Shown: one piece after another, positions 26,104-35,151 of the stretch | Position numbering within the stretch: the first letter of the stretch is position 1 | Layout of the letters: each line of letters starts with the position of its first letter | Origin: Berkiella sp963829835 | Lineage (GTDB): Bacteria > Pseudomonadota > Gammaproteobacteria > Berkiellales > Berkiellaceae | DNA length: 64,000 bases | Assembly: GCA_963829835.1 (NCBI GenBank) | Contig: CAWHKC010000004.1 | Location: 434,001-498,000, forward strand | Direction: 5' to 3' | Program-made: the position numbers and the translations under genes | The notes under the pieces: generated by a model | Database searches by the model: none | What the model saw: the letters and a program-made list of their open reading frames with translations, nothing else | What the model was told of the DNA's origin: nothing

Positions 26104-26742
26104 ATGGTTTTTGGTCTTAACTTGCTGCCACAAGATAATAAGTTCTTTGAACTTCTGATCCAGACAAGCGAGTTAGCCAACACTTCCATTCATTTGCTAA
26201 AAGATCTCACTATCGAAGAAGACCGCGAAAAGGCCTTCAAGTTAGCCCGAGATATCGAAACAGCAAAGCACAAAGCCAAAGATATCACTTACGAAATTAC
26301 AGAAAGGTTAAGTCGCGCCTTGATGACGCCTTTTGATCACGAAGATATACATCGTTTATCTCGTGGCTTATATAAAATTCTTAAAATTTGCGAAAAAGCC
26401 CAAGAGCGGTTGATTGCTTTTCAATTACGTCCTTTTCAAAATGATTTTTTCAAATTAACCAGTAATATGGTTGAAGCTTCAGATGTGGTTCATGATTTGG
26501 TCAAAAACTTAAAAAAAATTAAAGACAGCAAACCCATCCATGATAAATGCGCTTTGATCCATAATATTGAAGCAAACACTGATCAGCTCTTAAATCAATT
26601 AACCATTGATTTATACCACTATGAAAATGATTTTAAGCAAATACTTATTCGCAAAGAAATGTATAACTTGATGGAAAGCATCGTCGACAGACATCGTGAT
26701 GTCGCGAATGTGATCTTAGAAGTCGTTCTGAAGCACTCTTAA
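26104..26742 (+). CDS. PhoU-like DUF47 protein, phosphate transporter accessory
   Basis: 212 residues, all-helical, matching the DUF47/TIGR00153 family related to PhoU. Typical segments are FFELLIQTSELANTSIHLLK and DIETAKHKAKDITYEITERL near the N-terminus, then TPFDHEDIHRLSRGLYKI, where the acidic/His motif may bind metal. These proteins are usually encoded with PiT transporters and are thought to regulate them. The pit gene follows after 20 nt. The ATG has TTGGAGGATT upstream. Confidence 0.87.
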   Translation: MVFGLNLLPQDNKFFELLIQTSELANTSIHLLKDLTIEEDREKAFKLARDIETAKHKAKDITYEITERLSRALMTPFDHEDIHRLSRGLYKILKICEKAQERLIAFQLRPFQNDFFKLTSNMVEASDVVHDLVKNLKKIKDSKPIHDKCALIHNIEANTDQLLNQLTIDLYHYENDFKQILIRKEMYNLMESIVDRHRDVANVILEVVLKHS

Positions 26743-26762
26743 CTTCACCACGTGGATATAAT

Positions 26763-27761
26763 ATGGAATTAGCATTTTTGCTTTTTGTTAGTGTTGTCGT
26801 TCTTGCTTTAATCTTTGACTACATTAACGGTTTTCATGATGCAGCCAATGCCATTGCAACTATTGTATCAACAAAAGTACTTTCTCCACGGGTAGCCGTT
26901 GTCTATGGCGCCATCCTTAATTTTATTGGCGCACTGCTTGGCACTAAAGTCGCCGCGACAGTAGGTGAAGGCTTGGTTAACGCGCATGTTGTTACTTCTG
27001 AAGTGTTAATGGCAGCATTAGTAAGTGCCATCATTTGGAATTTACTCACTTGGTATAAGGGGCTTCCCTCAAGCTCTTCTCATGCCCTAATGGGTTCCTT
27101 AATGGGCGCAACCGCTTTTGCCAGCGGCACGGAAAGTTTGCATTGGGACATTATTACTTCCAAAGTCATCATTCCCATGTTTGTATCACCTATTATGGGA
27201 TTTATCGGCGGTTATATTGTGATGCTGGGATTGTACTGGCTGTTTCATAAAATGGCTTTACCTAAAATCAATGCTTTCTTTGGTAAAGCACAGATTGTTT
27301 CATGTGGGTATTTAGCGATTATGCATGGTTCAAATGATGCTCAAAAAACGATGGGTATTATTGCTCTGGCTGTTGCTACTTATTATCAAACCCCCTTTCA
27401 TGTTTCTGATTGGATAATCGTGGCATGCGCTATTGCGATGGGCTTAGGCACGGTCGCGGGGGGGTGGAAAATTATCCGTACTGTTGGCTCTAAAATGGTA
27501 AAGAATCTCAAACCCATACAGGGATTTGCGGCCGAAGCCACCAGTGGCAGTATTTTATTCTTAACCGCACACTTTGGTATTCCGATTTCATCGACTCATG
27601 CCATCACCACTTCCATCATGGGTGTGGGCGCCTCTCAAAGATTGTCAGCTGTTAATCCCAAAATTATCGGCAACATTATGGGTGCTTGGGTTTTCACGTT
27701 GCCAATTACTTTCTTCTTATCAGGCGGCCTTTATATGGCTTGGCATTGGTTTTTACGATAA
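26763..27761 (+). CDS. Low-affinity inorganic phosphate transporter (PiT family)
   Basis: 332 residues, about 10 transmembrane helices. The duplicated PiT signature is visible: DYINGFHDAANAIATIVSTK in the N-terminal half and the matching MHGSNDAQKTMGIIALAV in the second half. SSSHALMGSLMG and ISSTHAITTSIMGVG are the paired pore loops. It moves metal-phosphate with protons across the inner membrane. Short form without a large central loop, as in many intracellular bacteria. Operon with the PhoU-like gene. Confidence 0.92.
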   Translation: MELAFLLFVSVVVLALIFDYINGFHDAANAIATIVSTKVLSPRVAVVYGAILNFIGALLGTKVAATVGEGLVNAHVVTSEVLMAALVSAIIWNLLTWYKGLPSSSSHALMGSLMGATAFASGTESLHWDIITSKVIIPMFVSPIMGFIGGYIVMLGLYWLFHKMALPKINAFFGKAQIVSCGYLAIMHGSNDAQKTMGIIALAVATYYQTPFHVSDWIIVACAIAMGLGTVAGGWKIIRTVGSKMVKNLKPIQGFAAEATSGSILFLTAHFGIPISSTHAITTSIMGVGASQRLSAVNPKIIGNIMGAWVFTLPITFFLSGGLYMAWHWFLR

Positions 27762-27855
27762 GCGCCCCATAAAGGCAGACGGCTAACCTATTATTTTGCT
27801 CGAAATCCGTTATAGTCACTCAACTATTAAATGCACATGAAGAAAATTCTGTGGG

Positions 27856-28584
27856 ATGTTGACTATGATCGGCAAGAATATAATCAAAGAAGAGCCTACT
27901 GCTGAAAAAGCACAAGCAAAGCCAATTGATGTGACCTCACCTAAAGGTGAAGAAACGTCTTATTTTAAATTATTTCTCGGTGCTGCCACTGCCGGCGCTG
28001 TTATTTATTTTGGTGGGCCTATTGCAGCCGTCGCTGCCCGCGAAGCCTATACGCATTACTATGGACTGAGATATGGCATTCCTGCAATCTACAATCCTAA
28101 ATACGTATTCGTCTTTATGCCTTTAAGAGAACATGTTGGTGCCTATGCTTATACTTATGGGCCAACTTTAGTGACGACGCTTGGAACTGTCGCCTTAAAA
28201 GCAGCTGATACCATTAAATGGGTTAGCAGGTATTTTAAGAAAGTTAAAAAAGAAGAACCTGTAAAAGTTGAAATCCCTGTAAAAACAGAAGAGCCTCCAA
28301 AAGTTGAAGCACCAGTCACTGTGAAAATAGAAAAAACAGAAGAATTGGTTTCACCTGTTCCGATCATTCCTGTTACGTCTGATAGTGACATTGAGAAATT
28401 AATGAAAGAATTTGAAGATTTATCACTTAATGATCCGACGGACACAGACGATGATGAATATGCTGGCATCGCATGGCTTTTTGATAATGAAATTAAAAAG
28501 GATCCTGAAGTAAAATTAGAAGTGCCTACACCCATAGTATCAGATGATAAAACTTTATTTCAGCACAGCAATCAGTTCCGGTAG
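27856..28584 (+). CDS. Uncharacterised protein with hydrophobic segment and acidic, lysine-proline-rich tail
   Basis: 242 residues from ATG 27856 (ATG 27865 also possible). Residues about 34-62 are hydrophobic/alanine-glycine rich (YFKLFLGAATAGAVIYFGGP) and may span or associate with a membrane. Residues about 130-175 repeat a K-V-E-x-P pattern (EPVKVEIPVKTEEPPKVEAP) and are probably disordered. The C-terminus is acidic (DPTDTDDDEYAGIAWLFDNE). No family recognised. Its 3' end overlaps the convergent etfA gene by 30 nt. It may be a lineage-specific surface or effector protein. Confidence 0.5.
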   Translation: MLTMIGKNIIKEEPTAEKAQAKPIDVTSPKGEETSYFKLFLGAATAGAVIYFGGPIAAVAAREAYTHYYGLRYGIPAIYNPKYVFVFMPLREHVGAYAYTYGPTLVTTLGTVALKAADTIKWVSRYFKKVKKEEPVKVEIPVKTEEPPKVEAPVTVKIEKTEELVSPVPIIPVTSDSDIEKLMKEFEDLSLNDPTDTDDDEYAGIAWLFDNEIKKDPEVKLEVPTPIVSDDKTLFQHSNQFR

Positions 28585-29490
28585 GATGGTAAATAAATCA
28601 CCCACTAAACCATAATCGGAAACCTGGAAGATTGGCGCTTCCGGATCTTTATTGATAGCAACAATCACTTTGCTATCTTTCATTCCAGCAAGATGCTGGA
28701 TAGCGCCTGAGATCCCAATCGCAATATATAAACTTGGCGCAACCACTTTACCCGTTTGCCCCACTTGAAAATCATTGGGCACAAAGCCAGCATCGACTGC
28801 GGCGCGTGAGGCCCCCACTGCTGCTCCCAATTTATCTGCCAACGATTCAATCATTTTAAAATTTTCGGTACTTTTCAATCCACGGCCACCAGAAACAATT
28901 ATTTTCGCTGAGGTTAGTTCAGGTCTTGTCAATTCTGGGGTCTGCTCACCCTTAAATTGTACTTGCGCAAAAGGTTCAAAAATAAAATCTAATGGTGTTA
29001 CAGTTGCTTTGCTATCAGTCTCACCACTCGCTTCAAAAGCAGTTGTTCTAATCGTTAGCACTTTAATAGCATCTTGGGATTGTACTTTTTCAAAGGCATT
29101 ACCGGCATAGATAGGTCTAACAAAAATATCAGGCGCTTCAATGCTTGAAACATCCGACACTTGAGCCACATTTAACATCGCAGCTACACGGGGTAATACA
29201 TTTTTACCAAAGGTGGTTGCTGGTGCCAATATATGAGTATAATTTTTGCCACACTCAACCAACACCTGCGACACATCTTCAGCTATCGGGTGTGCAAATC
29301 GCGGATGAGTTAACACCAAAACTGTGTTAACACCTTTTAAGTTTGCAATATCCTCACTGACGGTGTCTTTATCGCAAACTAGCAAAACATCACACTCAGA
29401 CTGTATTTTTAATGCAGCTCCAATCGTGATATTCGTTGTTGGAGAAAGATGCCCTTTATGATGTTCGGCGAGAACCAATACTTTAGTCAT
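28555..29490 (-). CDS. etfA: Electron transfer flavoprotein alpha subunit
   Basis: 311 residues, standard length. The C-terminal FAD domain carries the ETF-alpha signature: SGGRGLKSTENFKMIESLAD, then AVDAGFVPNDFQVGQTGKVV, IGISGAIQHLAGM and VAINKDPEAPIFQVSDYGLV. It accepts electrons from acyl-CoA dehydrogenases, such as the isovaleryl-CoA dehydrogenase at the window start, and passes them to ETF-QO. It begins 1 nt after etfB ends. Confidence 0.95.
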   Translation of the reverse strand: MTKVLVLAEHHKGHLSPTTNITIGAALKIQSECDVLLVCDKDTVSEDIANLKGVNTVLVLTHPRFAHPIAEDVSQVLVECGKNYTHILAPATTFGKNVLPRVAAMLNVAQVSDVSSIEAPDIFVRPIYAGNAFEKVQSQDAIKVLTIRTTAFEASGETDSKATVTPLDFIFEPFAQVQFKGEQTPELTRPELTSAKIIVSGGRGLKSTENFKMIESLADKLGAAVGASRAAVDAGFVPNDFQVGQTGKVVAPSLYIAIGISGAIQHLAGMKDSKVIVAINKDPEAPIFQVSDYGLVGDLFTILPELIAVLK

Positions 29491-29491
29491 G

Positions 29492-30247
29492 TTAAATTAC
29501 CTTCTCCACATTACGTAAGCAATGAACCAATTCCGCAACATCTTTAACCATTTTTCCTGCCTTGCGCGCGCTTGGTGGCGAAATTGCAAGCACTTTTAAA
29601 CGAGGTGCAATATCCACCCCCAAACTCGCTATGTCAATTTGTGTTAAAGGTTTACGTTTAGCTTGCATAATATTTGGCAAAGAGGCATAGCGTGGTTCAT
29701 TCAGGCGCAGATCTGTCGTAATAACAGCTGGTAAGGTGATACTCAATGTTTCAAGACCACCGTCGACTTCTCTTGTGACATCCACCGTTTTTTTATCGTC
29801 GGCAAAAACAATTTTTGAAGCAAAAGTCGCTTGCGGCCAATGAAGGAGCGCTGCTAACATTTGCCCCGTTTGATTGCAATCATCATCTATTGCTTGTTTA
29901 CCCATGATGATCAAGGCAGGATTTTGCTGCTTAACCACAGCACTTAAACATTTTGCAATGGCAAGCGGTTCAAGTGTCTCATTGGTTACCACATGCAATG
30001 CATTATCAGCACCCAGTGCCAAAGCGGTTCTTAAACTTTCTTGCACTGCTTGCGAACCAATTGACATAGCAACAATCTCAGTTATAAGGCCCGCTTCTTT
30101 CCAACGTACTGCTTCTTCAATCGCTATTTCATCAAAAGGATTAATAGCCATTTTCACATTTTGCAGATCAACTCCTTGGTTATCTGCTTTAACCCGGATT
30201 TTGACGTAAGGATCAACGACTCTTTTAATAGGTACTAATACTTTCAT
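29492..30247 (-). CDS. etfB: Electron transfer flavoprotein beta subunit
   Basis: 251 residues starting at MKVLVPIKRVVDP. Two consecutive ATGs (30250 and 30247) follow AAAAAGGAG; the second has the better 6-nt spacing. ETF-beta signature segments are NPFDEIAIEEAVRWKE, GADNALHV and the VDVTREVDGGLETLSITLPA then VITTDLRLNEPRYASLPNIM region, which wraps the alpha subunit and binds AMP. Forms the ETF heterodimer with EtfA. The divergent ETF-QO gene lies 93 nt away, so the whole electron path is under one intergenic region. Confidence 0.95.
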   Translation of the reverse strand: MKVLVPIKRVVDPYVKIRVKADNQGVDLQNVKMAINPFDEIAIEEAVRWKEAGLITEIVAMSIGSQAVQESLRTALALGADNALHVVTNETLEPLAIAKCLSAVVKQQNPALIIMGKQAIDDDCNQTGQMLAALLHWPQATFASKIVFADDKKTVDVTREVDGGLETLSITLPAVITTDLRLNEPRYASLPNIMQAKRKPLTQIDIASLGVDIAPRLKVLAISPPSARKAGKMVKDVAELVHCLRNVEKVI

Positions 30248-30340
30248 CATAATCTCCTTTTTGGGCAATTTTACACTTCCTGTTTCCCTTTCCCTATAGC
30301 CCTTGTAATAATGGAGGCAAATCTTTATCAGGAGAGCATG

Positions 30341-31969
30341 ATGGCAGAATCTATGACATATGATGTCGTCATTGTCGGGGCAGGACCAGCAGGACTAGCA
30401 GCCGCTATTCGATATGCACAGCTTTGCAGGGAAGCTAACCAACAACCAAAGATCTGTGTCTTAGAAAAAGGCAGTGAGGTAGGTGCTCATATCATTTCAG
30501 GTGCCGTTTTTGAACCCCGAGCGCTGAACGAATTGATACCAGATTGGCAAAACCAAGGCGCCCCCATTCAAACGCCAGTCACTGAAGATCATTTTTTATT
30601 GCTCACTCAAAAAAAAGCTTTTACGTTGCCAACGCCTCCACAGATGAAGAATCATGGGAATTATATTATCAGTTTGGGACTTTTGTGCCGCTGGCTTGCA
30701 ACCATAGCGGAAAGTTTAGGGGTTGAAATATATCCGGGTTTTGCTGCCACAGAACTGTTAACAAACGATCACAATGAAGTGATTGGTATAGCCACTGGTG
30801 ATTTGGGACGTGACAAAAATGGCGAATCCAAAGCAAATTTCCAACCTGGCATGCAATTATTGGCCAAACAAACTTTATTTGCTGAAGGTTGTCGGGGCTC
30901 ATTAAGCCAACAATTAATTAAGCGCTTCAATTTAGCGCAAAAAAGCCAAGTCCAAACTTATGGCATTGGCATCAAAGAAATTTGGGAAGTCCAACCACAA
31001 AAGCATCAAGCTGGCAAAGTTACACATACAGTAGGCTGGCCATTAGATCCTAAGACCTATGGTGGCAGTTTTATCTATCATTGGGGAAGTAACCTTGTCA
31101 GTATCGGTTTAGTGATTGGTTTAGATTATGAGAATCCTTACTTAAATCCTTATGAAGAGTTTCAACGCTTCAAACATCATCCTGCTATTGAACCCTTACT
31201 AGAGGGCGGCCAATGCCTTAGTTATGGTGCAAGAGCGATTAATGAGGGCGGCTGGCAATCAATACCCAAATTAACATTTCCGGGTGGCATGCTGATTGGC
31301 TGTAGTGCCGGTTTTTTAAATGTTCCTAAAATTAAGGGAAGTCATACTGCGATTAAATCGGGCATGCTCGCCGCTGAAACTATTTTTGAAAACTTTAAAA
31401 AACAATCCAATGAGAAAGAACTCACACAATACAGTGAAAAAATTAATAAAAGTTGGATTAAACCCGAACTCTATCGTGCTCGCAATATACGTCCTGCTTT
31501 TCACAAAGGTTTATGGCATGGCCTTACTTATGCGGCTATCGATACGTATGTCTTTCGCGGTTTAGCACCTTGGACATTTTCTCAGCATGCAGACAATCTC
31601 TGCCTTAATCGGGCCAAATATTATAAACCCATCAATTACCCTAAACCCGATGGTAAAATCAGTTTTGATAAAATGACTTCCGTTGCGCGCACCAATGTGT
31701 TCCATGAAGAAAATCAACCCGTCCATTTAATCTTAAAAAACCCCACTGCTGCAATTACTATCAATTGGCAACAATATGCGGGCCCAGAACAACGCTACTG
31801 CCCTGCGGGTGTCTATGAATTTATTGATGATGAAGCGGGCAAAAAGAAGTTACAAATTAATGCGCAAAACTGCATTCATTGTAAAACCTGTGATATTAAA
31901 GATCCGACACAGAATATTACATGGGTGCCACCAGAAGGTGGTGGAGGGCCTAATTATAGCAACATGTAA
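30341..31969 (+). CDS. Electron transfer flavoprotein-ubiquinone oxidoreductase
   Basis: 542 residues. ATG 30341 is preferred because GGAG (30331-30334) lies about 6 nt upstream; ATG 30338 and 30311 are alternatives. N-terminal FAD-binding YDVVIVGAGPAGLAAAIRYA. The C-terminal ferredoxin-like domain has cysteines for one 4Fe-4S cluster in RYCPAGVYEF and NCIHCKTCDIKDPTQNI, ending WVPPEGGGGPNY as in the family. It takes electrons from ETF to ubiquinone on the inner membrane, linking leucine degradation to respiration. Confidence 0.95.
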   Translation: MAESMTYDVVIVGAGPAGLAAAIRYAQLCREANQQPKICVLEKGSEVGAHIISGAVFEPRALNELIPDWQNQGAPIQTPVTEDHFLLLTQKKAFTLPTPPQMKNHGNYIISLGLLCRWLATIAESLGVEIYPGFAATELLTNDHNEVIGIATGDLGRDKNGESKANFQPGMQLLAKQTLFAEGCRGSLSQQLIKRFNLAQKSQVQTYGIGIKEIWEVQPQKHQAGKVTHTVGWPLDPKTYGGSFIYHWGSNLVSIGLVIGLDYENPYLNPYEEFQRFKHHPAIEPLLEGGQCLSYGARAINEGGWQSIPKLTFPGGMLIGCSAGFLNVPKIKGSHTAIKSGMLAAETIFENFKKQSNEKELTQYSEKINKSWIKPELYRARNIRPAFHKGLWHGLTYAAIDTYVFRGLAPWTFSQHADNLCLNRAKYYKPINYPKPDGKISFDKMTSVARTNVFHEENQPVHLILKNPTAAITINWQQYAGPEQRYCPAGVYEFIDDEAGKKKLQINAQNCIHCKTCDIKDPTQNITWVPPEGGGGPNYSNM

Positions 31970-31979
31970 ATTCTCTGCT

Positions 31980-32051
31980 GTAGGGTGGGCAAAGCTTTTA
32001 GCGTGCCCACCAATCAAGATGGTGGGCACGCTTACGCTTTGTCCACCCTAC
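31980..32051. repeat. Palindromic repeat, copy 1
   Basis: 72 bp. The arms GTAGGGTGGGCAAAGC and GCTTTGTCCACCCTAC, with inner GCGTGCCCACC / GGTGGGCACGC, enclose a short AATCAAGAT loop. A near-identical copy in the opposite orientation is at 49511-49589. It sits between two convergent genes (ETF-QO and dsbC), where it could terminate both transcripts. Confidence 0.85.
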
Positions 32052-32058
32052 GACGGAT

Positions 32059-32814
32059 TTAAACTGATTTCTTATTCGCTTCTGCTAAATGCTTAACCAC
32101 TTCCAACAATTTCTCAGGTGGCAAATAACCTGGGATCATGGTGCCATCTTCAAAAATCAAAGTAGGAGTTCCGGAAACACCCATTTGCATGCCAAATTGA
32201 AAATCTTTCATCACACTGTTATTTGGACAGGTATGATTTGCAACTGGCTTATCTGATTTAGCCGCATTTAAAGCTTCATTTTTATTTTTTGCACACCATA
32301 CTGAAACCATCTTGTCGTAAGTTGGCGTTGATGGGCCGGTGCGAGGAAATGCTAAATAACGAATGGCTATTCCTAAATCATTAATTTTAGACATTTCTGA
32401 TTGCATTTTACGGCAATAACCACAATCAACATCGGTAAAAACGGTTACGGTATATTTAGGATTTTTAGGGGAGAAAATAATCATATTTTCTTGCCCTAAT
32501 TCTTGTAAGCCCTTAAGACGAGCTTGTTTACGGATCTCTTCAGTGACATTCGCTTGTCCATTTTGCAAATCTACGAGATCACCAGAAAAAGCATAGTGAG
32601 CGTCGCTGGTGACATACAAAATATTTGAGCCTGCTGATACTTGGTAAATGCCTTTTACAGGACTTGCTTTAACTTCATCAACGGTGAGATCAGAAAAGTG
32701 TTCCTTGAGGGCACTACGGATTTTGGCAGATTCATCTTCCGATTTAGCTGCATAAGCAAATTGAAAACTAACTAACGTGATGATTAATGTACTAAGTCGA
32801 AGAAATAAGCCCAT
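32059..32814 (-). CDS. dsbC: Thiol:disulfide interchange protein DsbC
   Basis: 251 residues with an N-terminal signal peptide (MGLFLRLSTLIITLVSFQFA, cleavage after YA). An N-terminal dimerisation region is followed by a thioredoxin fold whose active site is FTDVDCGYCRKMQSEM and whose cis-proline loop is GVSGTPTLIFEDG. DsbC is a periplasmic dimer that isomerises wrong disulfides and is kept reduced by DsbD. The NHTCPNNSVMKDF segment holds a further cysteine often seen in DsbC. Single gene, convergent with ETF-QO across the repeat. Confidence 0.92.
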   Translation of the reverse strand: MGLFLRLSTLIITLVSFQFAYAAKSEDESAKIRSALKEHFSDLTVDEVKASPVKGIYQVSAGSNILYVTSDAHYAFSGDLVDLQNGQANVTEEIRKQARLKGLQELGQENMIIFSPKNPKYTVTVFTDVDCGYCRKMQSEMSKINDLGIAIRYLAFPRTGPSTPTYDKMVSVWCAKNKNEALNAAKSDKPVANHTCPNNSVMKDFQFGMQMGVSGTPTLIFEDGTMIPGYLPPEKLLEVVKHLAEANKKSV

Positions 32815-32851
32815 CTGTGTTTCCTTACCATGCTATTAAGATCAATAATTT

Positions 32852-33322
32852 TCAGAGTATACAGCGTTCGTGAGCAAGCAACCATTGTTTAATGGCTACC
32901 TTATTGCCATCCGTATGGCCACAAAAACCTCCTAAACTATTCGCTGCAATAACGCGATGGCAAGGGATTACAAGTGGAATGGGATTATGGCGACAAGCCA
33001 TACCAATGGCTCTAGGCGCTGTTTCAAGCTCTTCTGCCAATTCACCATAGGTTTTTGTTTCACCCAGCGGAATTTTAAGCAACGCTTGCCATACTTTTTT
33101 TTGAAAGGGTGTGCCCTGCAATGTAAAGGGAACTTTACTTAAACTTTGGGGAGTAGCAAAAAAGTCTTCAATACTTTTTGCTATTTTTCTTACTTTATCT
33201 GAAAGTGTTTGATAAGGAAGAGGAACAATATGCTTTTCAAGAAATTGAATAGATTTCAATTTTGCTTGTTCGCATTGAATGCCGACATGACCAATGGGTG
33301 TTTTAAGAACAACATCGAACAT
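32852..33322 (-). CDS. ogt: Methylated-DNA--protein-cysteine methyltransferase
   Basis: 156 residues from ATG 33322; the frame runs open further upstream but without family resemblance. The active-site signature IPLVIPCHRVIAAN includes the acceptor cysteine, and the helix-turn-helix segment TFQKKVW-like FQKKVWQALLKIPLGETKTY with ELAEELETAPRAIGMACRHN is complete. It removes O6-alkyl groups from guanine by a suicide reaction. It lies between dsbC and rplS on the same strand. Confidence 0.92.
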   Translation of the reverse strand: MFDVVLKTPIGHVGIQCEQAKLKSIQFLEKHIVPLPYQTLSDKVRKIAKSIEDFFATPQSLSKVPFTLQGTPFQKKVWQALLKIPLGETKTYGELAEELETAPRAIGMACRHNPIPLVIPCHRVIAANSLGGFCGHTDGNKVAIKQWLLAHERCIL

Positions 33323-33354
33323 TAAAACTTGAAACCCCCAACCTCTTTTTCTGA

Positions 33355-33381
33355 TCTCCCCTCCCATTTCGGGAGAGGGGA
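33355..33381. repeat. Small GC-rich hairpin downstream of rplS
   Basis: TCCCCTCCC and GGGAGAGGGGA can pair with a 2-nt bulge around ATTTC. It is 27-54 nt beyond the rplS stop. No T-run follows on the minus strand, so it is at most a weak or Rho-assisted terminator or mRNA-stabilising stem for the ribosomal operon. Confidence 0.35.
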
Positions 33382-33408
33382 TAAGAATTAAGTTCTAAAG
33401 GTTAGAAA

Positions 33409-33801
33409 TTACTCTTTTTCTTGAGCAGCTGCAGCAGCAGCAATTTCCTTGCCTTTATTCAAATCTTCTTTAATACGTGCAGCACGACCAGCCAATTCAC
33501 GCAAGTAATAAAGTTTGCTTTGGCGAACTTTACCATGACGTTTGACTTCAATATTGTTGATGACGGGGCTATGTGTTTGAAATACACGCTCAACCCCTTC
33601 ACCATGAGATACTTTACGTACGGTGAAAGAAGAGTTCACACCACGATTTTTAATCGCAAGGACAACGCCTTCAAACGCCTGAAGACGTTCGCGAGTACCT
33701 TCAACAACTTTTACCCAAACACAAACGGTATCACCTTGAGAAAATGCTGGAACATCCTTACGCAGGAATTCCTTCTCAAGTTCTTGAATGACAATACTCA
33801 T
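33409..33801 (-). CDS. rplS: 50S ribosomal protein L19
   Basis: 130 residues. L19 features: FSQGDTVCVWVKVVEGTRER then QAFEGVVLAIKNRGVNSSFT, VRKVSHGEGVERVFQTHSP and GKVRQSKLYYLRELAGRAARI. It sits at the subunit interface of the ribosome. The C-terminal about 15 residues are an alanine/glutamate-rich extension. Last gene of the rpsP-rimM-trmD-rplS operon, 9 nt after trmD. Confidence 0.96.
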   Translation of the reverse strand: MSIVIQELEKEFLRKDVPAFSQGDTVCVWVKVVEGTRERLQAFEGVVLAIKNRGVNSSFTVRKVSHGEGVERVFQTHSPVINNIEVKRHGKVRQSKLYYLRELAGRAARIKEDLNKGKEIAAAAAAQEKE

Positions 33802-33810
33802 ATTAGCTCC

Positions 33811-34587
33811 TTAAGAAAATATTCGTTCTTTCGTTTTCTTTGCATATTCGCGCTGAAATTCTGCCAGCAACTTTTCGCTGATTTCATCTAGAGTAATTTT
33901 TTCTAATATATCAGGCCTATTTAGCCAAGTTTGCCCTAGTGCTTGTTTCCTTCGCCATAGCGCTATTGCTTGGTGATCTCCGCCAAGTAGCACGGCTGGG
34001 ACCTCTTGGTCTTGCAAACATGCTGGTCTTGTATAATGCGGGCAATCTAAAAGCCCTAAATTTTCTTCACTAAATGCATCATTCGGGGCAGATTGATCAT
34101 GACCTAACGCCCCCGGTAACCAACGCGTTAATGCATCAACTACCACCATCACAGCCAATTCACCACCAGAAAGTACATAGTCTCCAATGGAAATCTGCTC
34201 ATCGATATCGCGTTCAATCACCCGATAATCAATTCCTTCATAGCGACCAGCAATAAATATAAGAGGCTGTTCACTTTTCGCTAATTCTCTTGCTTTAGCG
34301 CAATCAAAGCGCTTTCCTGCAGGAGACATATAAATCACCTTTGCCGGTTTTGGAGACGCTTTTTTAGCATCATCCAACGCTGCTCGCAAAGGCGTTGCCA
34401 ACATCACCATGCCTGGGCCACCACCATAGGGCCTATCATCAACCGTTGAATATTTATCGGTTGTATAATCTCTGGGATCCCATGTGTGAAGCGTTAATAA
34501 ATCATTTTTAATCGCGCGTGAGGTAATACCAGAGTCGCGAATAACGCTAAACATTTGTGGAAATAAGGTGATAACACCACACCACAT
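33811..34587 (-). CDS. trmD: tRNA (guanine-N1)-methyltransferase
   Basis: 258 residues, usual length. It methylates G37 next to the anticodon, which prevents frameshifting. The trefoil-knot SAM site is visible: DDRPYGGGPGMVM, LIFIAGRYEGIDYRV, ISIGDYVLSGGELAVMVVVD and the C-terminal DHQAIALWRRKQALGQTW. The start overlaps the rimM stop by 1 nt. Gene order is as in other gammaproteobacteria. Confidence 0.96.
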   Translation of the reverse strand: MWCGVITLFPQMFSVIRDSGITSRAIKNDLLTLHTWDPRDYTTDKYSTVDDRPYGGGPGMVMLATPLRAALDDAKKASPKPAKVIYMSPAGKRFDCAKARELAKSEQPLIFIAGRYEGIDYRVIERDIDEQISIGDYVLSGGELAVMVVVDALTRWLPGALGHDQSAPNDAFSEENLGLLDCPHYTRPACLQDQEVPAVLLGGDHQAIALWRRKQALGQTWLNRPDILEKITLDEISEKLLAEFQREYAKKTKERIFS

Positions 34588-35144
34588 TAAAGCGTCGGGT
34601 CCCAGTCCACTATGACTTGTTCCGACGCAAAATCTACTTTTAATACCGTATCATTAATGATAAAGGGTATATGTCTTTCTCTTTCTTGGTTTTTAACAAC
34701 CATGACATTCGTTTGCGCATTTTCATAAAGATAAAGAATGTGACCCAAGGCTTCTCCCTCTTGGGTAAACACAGCTAAACCTTCAAGATCAGTCCAGTAA
34801 AATTCATCTTGGGGCAACTCAACCATGTCTGCGCGTTCAACCGCGACCATACAATTGGTCATCAATGCTGCCGTTTCTGGATCTTCGATCCCTTGAAGCT
34901 GCACCACAATACCTTGCCCATGGCGACGCCCCTCTACTAGGGGAAGCGGCAGCCATTCACCTTTTACTTCTACAAACCATTGCTTGTATTGCAAAATATT
35001 TTCAACGGGGTTGGTAAATGATTGTATATGTTGCCATCCATGCACCCCAAAAGGCGCACCTATTTTTCCAATGATAACAAGAACTACCTCTTGAGCATGC
35101 TCATCTGCATGATCATGCGTACAATCACTACCGCAACCAGTCAT
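34587..35144 (-). CDS. rimM: Ribosome maturation factor RimM with metal-binding-like N-terminus
   Basis: 185 residues. RimM core: VLVIIGKIGAPFGVHGWQHI (N-terminal barrel), then the PRC-barrel with YWTDLEGLAVFTQEGEALGHI and DWDPTL at the end. It helps assemble the 30S head and binds S19. Unusual is the first 20-residue extension MTGCGSDCTHDHADEHAQEV, with two Cys, three His and several acids, absent from typical RimM. No alternative start lies between it and the core. It follows rpsP by 7 nt. Confidence 0.92.
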   Translation of the reverse strand: MTGCGSDCTHDHADEHAQEVVLVIIGKIGAPFGVHGWQHIQSFTNPVENILQYKQWFVEVKGEWLPLPLVEGRRHGQGIVVQLQGIEDPETAALMTNCMVAVERADMVELPQDEFYWTDLEGLAVFTQEGEALGHILYLYENAQTNVMVVKNQERERHIPFIINDTVLKVDFASEQVIVDWDPTL

Positions 35145-35151
35145 TCTTAAA

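Noticed and set aside
28155..28535. 126-codon minus-strand ORF within the 27856 gene
   Set aside because: It is antisense to the lysine/proline/acid-rich region and reads as low-complexity Ser/Thr; it is a composition shadow.
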